A stretch of DNA of 64,000 nucleotides, from assembly GCF_030936135.1 (NCBI RefSeq), contig NC_082613.1, forward strand, positions 1,488,001-1,552,000, read 5' to 3'. The position numbers and the translations under genes were made by a program. This DNA is from Gavia stellata. Lineage: Eukaryota > Chordata > Aves > Gaviiformes > Gaviidae. Below the pieces are notes generated by a model. That model was given only the letters and a program-made list of their open reading frames with translations, was not told the DNA's origin and made no database searches. Of this stretch, positions 56,601-64,000 are shown piece by piece (position 1 is the first letter of the stretch; each line of letters begins with the position of its first letter).

Positions 56601-59273
56601 CTGGTAGGGAATGCCCCCAACAGCATAGCAAACCTTTCTGCAGAGCGGCAGTCCAGGCTTCTCCTGCAGCTGAGACACCAGGGAACAAGCCCGCCTGAGA
56701 AATGATACCCACCTCTGGCTGACAGCTAACCTCCAGCCACTCCTTAGCCCCTGCTCTGGGTTCTCCGATGCCCATTTAAACCCTGAGTCATGTCATAACT
56801 CCCCACGCACCCACCCACAACACGCATACCTGTCCTTTGGCTGGACATCACTCCACCTGATACCCACAAGCAAGGTGGACATGGCAGTTGGGCTGCTGTG
56901 GGGTGCTTCTCCATCTGCTGCTAATCTTGGTGGGTGCAGAGCTTCCTGCACACAACCTGCCCTCGGGCAGCAGCTTGGCTCGTGAGATCCTGCTCAGCAG
57001 AGTTTCATGTTCTTCATAAGCCTTCAGGGTCTCTTGCACAGCCGTCCTGAGGGGCTGGGTGCACTGACAGCCTCTCTCCTCGCTCCAGCCCACATCCACT
57101 CTTCCACCAGCCAAAGCCCCAAGGCAAAAGCTGATCAGCAGGCATCTGTCTCATTTGCTTGTCTTGGGCTTGTCTTGTCACCAGAGCCACATCCCTGGTG
57201 TTTCACCTTGATTCTCCTTGGAGGCATGTTTGCGTGAGATCACAGGCTGCTCACGTAAATGAGATACATATCTAATGCCAGACACAGAGCTATCTGCTTA
57301 GCTGGTCTAACATTGCCCTTTCCTATTCTATTGAGCCATAATCCAGTGGTTCAAGTTCTTTAATAGTAAAAAGTACAAATTGCATCAGGCTTAAAGTGAC
57401 TATAACGGAGGCAGTCCGAGGAGAGAGACTGCAAAGGCCAGAGCCCAGGGGATTTCTATAGATGAACAGTGAAAGCACAGGGAACGTTTCAGCACGCAGG
57501 AAAAGGGCTGATGGCAAAGCCGCTATTTTATTTGGATGTGGTTAGCTTCAGTAAATACCGTACCAAGCCTCAAGTATCTGGCAAGTGTCCAGAGGCAACC
57601 TACAGCACTGCCTTCCTCCCAGCCCCGAAGTGAACTTGCTGCCGAGCATGATACATCTCTGCATCACACAAGACCGGGAGTATACTGCAGAACACAAGGT
57701 GAGACCACATAGAAAGCGCACGGCCCGTTCAGGCTTGACTTTCCACTTGGCTGAAGCAGCATGTGGCCTTGGCAGCAGCTCGGCTCTCCTACGAGCAGAC
57801 CATCGCTAGAGGCCATTTCTGTTGGGATAGGGCGAGCAGTGGTGGGGTCGCAGTACAGACGCCTGGAGACCAGAGTGGACCTCCCATCTCACGCAGGCTG
57901 ACTTGGATGACGCTTGGGGCTAGTACGCTTGTCAGCATCTCAGGTTCCTGGTCTACACCATGTTTTGGCTTTCCCAAGCCACTGAGCAGCTCCAGCTCAG
58001 CTCAGAACGCGGCAGGCAGGTTGCTGTCCTGCACCCAAAAAATACACAGTCCTTTCTGGAAAGATGCAGAAGGCTCCCCTGCTCACACAGGGCAGGCGGC
58101 CATCCCAGGCAACAGGCCTGGTCCAGACATGGCCATAAAAGGCTGTGAGCTCCTCCAGCAAGAGTTCTGCAGAAGAGCAGAGAGCGAGGAGGGAAGAACG
58201 CTTGGCACAGGGCAGCTGTGCAAGAGGCTGGGCCGAGGGACAGACTTCAGGGTCACATCAACAGCCGGCTAACAGGGAAATCAAGTCAGGGATCACTTCA
58301 AATTCCCACTTGCCCTCATCTCTTGTGGGGTGAGGGGGCAACCTGCCGGTTCCCCTGCCTGTTTGGGCTGGAGATGGCTTGCTGTGCCGCTAACATCAGT
58401 TGAGCTGACAGCCACCCTCGAGGGATGACAGACCTCCATTGTAATGGTACTAGGTAGCAGCTTCTGAAAACACAGGCACAATCCCAAAAAGCAACATTCC
58501 AGAAGGCACCAAGTGTCTTTCCCTCGCGGCAGTGATTAGCAATAACTCCTCCACAGCCCACGCCACGGAAAAAGCACTGACGCTGCTGTGCCCACCAGGC
58601 TGGAGGGCCCAGCCTCTTCCTGCACACCCGGGGGAACAGAGTGCCTGATTTCCCCGTGCCAGGTAACTTCAGCAGCCTGCTTGTGCCTCTCAGTTTCTGG
58701 TCCCAGTTTAACTTCTGCCTTTTACAGCACACAGCGAGAGTCAGGTCCCTTGTATTTCAAATTGCAGACCAACCTTGTCCCGCAGGGGTGGCTGAAGCAT
58801 TAGGCTTGCACCACCACTGAGGAGCACTTACTCATACAACATCTTGTCTCCACAGCAGTTCTGTTTCTAAAATTACAAAGGCATTTCTCTCGGCTGTAAG
58901 GTTTTGTGGCAGCTTTTGTTCCCTTTATGCTATCAGCAGGTAGGACAGCGCTCTGCACGTCTCTGCCCATTTCACTTGAAAGTCAGCAACAACAACAAAA
59001 CGCAGAGCCTTGCTTTAACAATGTGTTCTCGAGCTTGAGTCATAAACACTTTCAGACACCCCCACAGCCTGCAGCTGCTCGATCCGGGTAGCTCTGCGTG
59101 GGTGTGCGCACTCGCGAGCGTTAGTGTGGACGTGTGAAATGCATTTCTGCATGTGAGAAAGAAGCACCCTGGGACATTGATCTTACCTCTCTGTGGACCA
59201 CTCTTCTTTGTGGGAGAGTTCCTTCTTGAGTCAACCTGTGCAGCTCAGCATCTTCATGACCATCAGGAAGCAT
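50700..59273 (-). CDS. MFSD2-family sodium-dependent lysolipid transporter, MFSD2A-like
   Basis: Major facilitator superfamily protein of the MFSD2 group, whose members carry lysophosphatidylcholine or sphingosine-1-phosphate across membranes. Exons, transcript order: 59187-59273 (candidate first), 56544-56663, 56097-56221, 55297-55429, 54790-54868, 54209-54363, 53996-54086, 53334-53455, 53136-53219, 52860-52943, 51783-51895, 51161-51304, 50700-50880. Twelve firm exons join in frame to 476 codons; with the first exon 505 aa (MFSD2A about 530-540). Family signatures: CYAVGGIPYQMTGNALGFFL, GRAWDAVTDPAVGF with the sodium-site Asp pair (D86, D90), CHHVPYSSLTMF, GIQGQIVG, FWQWFLGRFGKKTA, SMLPDTVDDF, FYVFFNKFAGG with the key Lys (K431). 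A loop with NET and NTS glycosylation sequons and two Cys (C211, C455) matches the MFSD2A disulfide pair. It sits beside FKBP1A, not beside the mammalian MFSD2A or MFSD2B neighbours, so it may be a separate paralogue. Symbol withheld for that reason. Confidence 0.9.
59187..59273 (-). CDS. Candidate first coding exon of the MFSD2-like gene
   Basis: A frame starting ATG at 59273 (MLPDGHEDAELHRLTQEG...) ends with a consensus donor CAGAGAG|GTAAGA at 59187 in phase 0. That is the phase needed by the exon starting at 56663 (EKPGLPLCRKVCYAVGG). The frame remains open further upstream (to an ATG at 59366), so the exact start is unsure. N termini in this family are short, polar and poorly conserved, so homology cannot confirm it. 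Confidence 0.5.
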
Positions 59274-60620
59274 GACTGCAGACACGACCGTGTCCTTCAG
59301 CAGCACGTGGCGGGGAAGCAGAAGCTTCCTCGCCCAGGGTGAGGAAGAAGTTGCCTTGTACGTCAAAGAGCAAACCGCAGGCAGAGATCAGAGCTAGACG
59401 GAGATTTGACAAGTGAAGATACAACATCTGCAGGGCCCCAGGGGCAGCTGATGGAGGGGAAATGACCGGCCCTGAGGGAGGAGCGTGGCCAGACCCTGCC
59501 CATGGAGGCAGGGAACCTGGCAGGGCTCACAGTGCAGCATGTACTCAGGGCAGTAGCTCCCAGGCTCTCTGCAGTCAAGCTGAGAAATCTGGTGCTCTTC
59601 AAAGATCAAGCTGGGTCCAGCACTTCCTCCCCATCCCAGGGCTGCTGCCACACTGAGATCTTAGGGGTGCGGAGAAGTCGTCCTTTGCCTGAGCTCCAGA
59701 CCACTGCAGGAACACGCTCCAGCCGCCCCAGGACTCCTACCTCAGCACCAGCAACCACCAGCTGCAAAGAACCAGCGTGCGAAACCCAGAGCGGGCAACC
59801 AAAGTGGCTGGAGCAGCCAGGGAGAGGGCAGCAGGAACAGGCAGGTTCTTGCCCCTCATCACTCCCCGACAAAGCCCCTCTCTCCCAAGGCAGTCCAGGA
59901 AGACCAGGAGCCCAGCTCTGGCTCCTTATTTGGGGCTGTGGAAACCCCCTGCCCCTTTGCTTTGCCCTCTCCTTAATGGGTGCAAGGTGTTGGCACTGCC
60001 CTAGCCCAGGACAACGTCACCGAGAGTAGGAGGTGTGGGATACATTTTCCTTTATTAAGCGAGTTCTGCAATTATCAACCTCTTTCAGTCTGTGAGCTCC
60101 TGAGAGACCTCCCGTGGCAATGCAGACCCCATACAGTATGTTTTAGCCTGGTGACAATAAACATGCTTTTCTTAGTCCCCTTTCACAGACCCTTCATTGC
60201 CCATAGAGCCCAGCAGTCTCAGTCTCACAAACCAAAAATTACTCCTACATTAAGAGCGGTAGGAGCCCAGTTACTCAGCGCTGGCTGTGTGGGAGCAGAC
60301 GAGTTCCTGAGGCAGCGGTGCTCACAGCACGCAGCCAGTCACTGTTACGAGCACTTGGCAAAGCAAAGGCAGAGGGAGAAATCGGCTTCCGAGGACAGAA
60401 GGCACACAGCAAAAGGCTGGCAGGAAAGGGACCGCACCGCAACTCCGCTAATCTGTTTGGCATGTCTAGTCTCATCAGGCAGCTCTTCAAAACCAGGCTT
60501 CTCTAGCTAAATCAAACTCAGCCCCCAAGACTGAACTTACGTGCAGCAGCCGGAGCAGAAGAACACAGGCAAAACCCTCTCCCTGCTCTCCTCCCAGGTT
60601 ACCAAGAGCCACTGGAAGCG
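59274..60620. other. Upstream flank of the MFSD2-like gene
   Basis: No known exon, CpG island or TATA box was recognised in this stretch. It may hold noncoding 5' exons or the promoter of the minus-strand MFSD2-like gene. Confidence 0.35.
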
Positions 60621-60624
60621 TTAA

Positions 60625-60871
60625 ATCATAGAATGGTTTGGGTTGGAAGGGACCTTAAAGATCATTTTGTTCGAACCCCCCTGCCATGGGCAGGGACACC
60701 TTCCCCTAGACCAGGTTGCTCAAAGCCTCATCCAACCTGGCCTTGAACACTTCCAGGGATGGGGCACAACTTGTCTGGGCAACCTGTTCCAGTGCCTCAC
60801 CACCCTCATGGTGAAGAATTCCTCCCTTATACCTAACCTAAATCTACCCTCTTTCAGTTTAAATCCATGTT
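60625..60871 (-). repeat. CR1 LINE 3' fragment
   Basis: The + strand begins atcatagaatggtttgggtt and continues through ggaagggaccttaaagatca, gccatgggcagggacacctt and cctggccttgaacacttcca to ctaccctctttcagtttaaa. This is the reverse complement of the CR1 3' end, so the element lies on the minus strand with its 3' terminus near 60625. It matches the family consensus closely, so it is a much younger copy than the one at 2.6-2.9 kb, and it is 5'-truncated like most CR1 copies. Confidence 0.95.
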
Positions 60872-63800
60872 AGTGTCTCTGTACCACCACCCATACCCAA
60901 GGGGAACGCAAGCACCCATTCTGCAAGGTTCATCACAACGCTGTTAGAAAAAAGTGTCATCTTCAGCTCAGCCTTGCCTTGTCCAGTGGGGGTTAATCTA
61001 AAAAACCTGAATTTTGCAGGCTGAGTCAGAACTTGGTTAATAAGCCACAGTACAACTGAGTCAGCGGCATCTCTCTTCGCTGCTATTTTACTGACATCCC
61101 AGATAACAAATATCACTCACGCTGGACCACAGCCAGTGCAGCGGGAGCCAAATCCCCGACTCCCACCAGCATATCTAAGCATACATCTCTATAAGAAAGC
61201 AAAATACATCTCTCCCCACCCAAGAGGAAAGGGGAAACTCAAAAGGAAATATAAAACCCTGATTTTTTTTTTCTAGGCCATTTCGTACCCACTCGCCACA
61301 CACAATTACATTTGGACAGACACAAGGTACCTTTGGAAATTGTACTCAGCACTTAATCCTCTGGCTCTTTGGCACTTATTTACACTCCAGGTGCAAATAG
61401 CTGCTTTTTCTGCTCGCAGACTAGAAAGCCAACAGATGACCAACAGTTACCTCCCAGAGTAGCTGTGTAGCTCTCACTCCCTGGCTAGTTCAGCGCACAA
61501 TTATCTTCAACACAGGAAAGCTTTATTTCTGTTCTGCTCAGATCCTCCCAAAGCCTTTTGTCATGTTGCTCAGTGCCTTACAGAAGGCAGCATCACTCGT
61601 TGGGTCTAGACAGGATGTCACGATTGCTAGTGCAGCATGGGGAGCTCTCAGCTCGCCTCTGCGTGAGAGCGGGGTTCAGCTTTGTGCTGGAAAGGCAGAT
61701 TTCGGTGCAAAGCACCAATCTCACTGTTAATCGCTGCTATACACTAGGCTACTTCCTGCAAGCAACGAGCTTTCTAATAACGCCGTGTGCCAAGGCCTGA
61801 AATCTAACCACACCAGCTCGCCATACACTGCGCACACCAAGGGTCTGGAGGAAAAGGACAATGCCTCTTCCATCGCTACGCTGATCTTCTGCTACCAGTT
61901 GCTTAGAAATAGGTTTTGAAAGAATAGGGAAAGCACTCAGCAACACTGCAGCTACGCCCATTTTTCTGTTGCACAAATACTCAGCAAAAGGCTCAGAGAA
62001 GCCAAAGCTCTGCAGTTTAAGAAACAAGGTCATGTTGGGATTTACTCACTGCAACGGAAAGGTCCCTCCCCAGAAGCCCCTTCTCCACTGCAGAAGCATG
62101 AGATCTTATCTCTCAAGGCAGCCCAGGGCCCAGGAATGCGTGATAAAAACAACTCCAATCCACGCCACGCTGGCTGAACAGCTTTTCTCAGGGTACTATG
62201 ACCTAGAGACAGGCTGCTCAGGCAAGGGAGCCCCACTGAAAAAAAAAAAAATGAAGTCTAAAGCCAGCAAATGGGAATTTTTTGGCACAGAAGCAAGTGG
62301 CAGCATTTGGATACGTTCCACTAGCAAGTCCTCCGAAGGTTTACCCCTCCTTGACTGCTCTAAGCATGGCCAGCGGCTCTCGTGTTCCCCTTGGCCCAGC
62401 TGCCTTCTCTTGGTGGAACAAGAGTCATGACTTCAACAGCCACCAAGATGGATGAGACAGGAGAAGAAGAGCTGTTGCTACTGTAGGGTCCGTAAGCCAA
62501 TAAAGAGTTAATTTAATGAGGAGTCATGAAATGTACCTGAGTAAATAAGAACATCTGGAATCTATTCAGGAACTCCCAGCGCTGGGACAGACAGGCTCAG
62601 TGCAGACAAGACAGAACAGCAAATAAGATAAGCATTTAGGAATGTAGTAAGTAAGTCAGAAAATGATAAATTAGTAAATCGAGAGGTGCTTGACACAGGA
62701 GCTGTTAAACCGCCAAAGCTGTGGGCCTGTTGCATAATTAGTATTATAGTACTCTCTGTAGAAGTGTGTAATTGGGAAACATGGGACTCATTTGGAAAAA
62801 CTTTTGCCAACAGGTAACTAGAAAGGATTTCTCTTCGCATTTCTGTCGAACTCTGCAGGATCCCTGCTGACAGCCAGCCCGATCACCTGGCCAGCAGCTG
62901 CAATAAGCTGCTACCTTGGTTCAGACAGCGTGCGTTTGCATACTTGTTCCATGTTGCCGTAGGAGCCCAGTTAGCACTTCGGCAGCAGCCAATGTATCAA
63001 AAGTCCCCAAGCAGTCTGCAGGGACACACGCTCCACCTGCTCCCACAGCCACTCAGCACCATCGTACCTGCCGTGTATGTTTATGCCATATAGTACAGCA
63101 CGTGCATTATTTACCAGAGCAAGAAGGAGACTTGCAGCTGAACTCTCGGATGCCATCAACTACCTTTAAGCTTTTTTCCTTCCTAAAGTAAAGTGAAACT
63201 GCCTACAACACACCACAAAAGCTGGCAGGGTGATCATACCTCATTAACAAGGACTGCAGGTGAGGAGACCCAGCTCTGCACGATTCAGCAAGAGAGCGTC
63301 TGTGCAATGGCTAATTCCCTTCACATCAGGCAGAGCACTGATGCGTACGTTTATCGCTGCTGTGCCTGAAGGACAGGTACAGAGGCACGCAGCTCGGAGA
63401 AGTCTGGTCTAAGCCTCGAAGCGCAAAAGGAGCTAAAGGCTTTTCTTTCATCGGGGATGCGGCTGGGTCGCCAGGGAAGCACACCTGGCAGCAGGCATGG
63501 CTGAGAACCGCGGGCTCTGGCTTCCCAGCTCTGCCTCAAGTGACCGTCAGACACCCTTCCTTGGATGATGCCAGGTGTTTACCATGTGAGCACCAATGGA
63601 AACCCACAACCTGGTAAGAAAAACAACTTTGTTGCTTAATTAAATCCGTCATTTAAAATTACCGGTCTCCATCTACAAACACTGTGGTTCACCAACAGAA
63701 ACAAGACCGTTTAGAAGCGGTAAGGGGGTAGCACCGCCTTACTTTCACGATCTAGCGATTCCTCCCACAGCCTTACCTAGAACAGCAGACTCCTGAACAG

Positions 63801-64000
63801 ACACCAGCTCCTGCCCAGGTATCACAGGTCCTCCCCTCATGGTGGGGGACTTTGAAGAAAGCCATAAGCATCTTGTTTTACGTGACTATGACACCAATCC
63901 CCCAAGCCAGTTTTCTACTGTAACTACAGAGTCAGAAGAAACATCAACTCAAGGTCCTTTTTCTTGATAACAAAGGATCTGTAAAGCAGTGCTGCTTTCA
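60872..64000. other. Right-hand flank without a recognised gene
   Basis: I read both strands for exons of NSFL1C, the next gene beyond FKBP1A in mammals, and for other known proteins and saw none. There are short A/T runs (61261-61272, 62238-62250) but no clear repeat family. Confidence 0.4.

Noticed and set aside
60872-64000. NSFL1C exons expected next to FKBP1A
   Set aside because: No segment on either strand resembles the p47 UBA, SEP or UBX domains.

Overview
The window reads as bird genomic DNA, most likely from a GC-rich small chromosome. The evidence is vertebrate split genes with consensus splice sites, two CR1 LINE fragments (the dominant avian retroposon), very GC-rich CpG-island promoters, and the gene order RAD21L1 - SNPH - SDCBP2 - FKBP1A, which as I recall it is the order on human chromosome 20p13. 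I rebuilt exon-intron structures by hand from reading frames, splice sites and remembered vertebrate proteins. Four genes give complete open reading frames with consistent exon phases. A fifth is complete if its first exon is right.

Layout. 143-14159 (+): RAD21L1, the meiotic cohesin kleisin, 13 coding exons and 567 aa. 14160-17500: intergenic DNA holding a 22-bp minisatellite full of splice-donor-like hexamers. 17500-31480 (+): SNPH (syntaphilin), with a CpG-island first exon, a long first intron carrying a 20-bp minisatellite (about 18.0-18.9 kb), four coding exons (25174-29684, 475 aa) and a 1.8-kb 3' UTR. 31787-33920 (-): SDCBP2 (syntenin-2), 8 coding exons and 299 aa, with a TATA box and noncoding exon at about 34.54-34.59 kb; it converges tail to tail on SNPH. 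36975-46991 (-): FKBP1A (FKBP12), 4 coding exons and 108 aa, plus a separate 3' UTR exon. Its introns hold a 45-bp minisatellite and a near-perfect 32-bp hairpin. 50700-59273 (-): an MFSD2-family lysolipid transporter, 12 firm coding exons plus a candidate first exon, 505 aa. 59.3-64 kb: no further gene recognised, one CR1 fragment.

The genes do not form a pathway. RAD21L1 acts in meiotic chromosomes, SNPH anchors axonal mitochondria, SDCBP2 is a PDZ scaffold, FKBP1A is a peptidyl-prolyl isomerase that also regulates ryanodine and TGF-beta receptors, and the MFSD2-type protein is a membrane lipid carrier. What links them is conserved neighbourhood.

The items most worth a second look are: the MFSD2-family gene, which sits where I know of no mammalian MFSD2 gene and may be a third paralogue; the 32-bp hairpin inside FKBP1A; three minisatellites whose units carry RNA-processing signals or open reading frames; and the inverted pyrimidine/purine tracts at the SNPH promoter.
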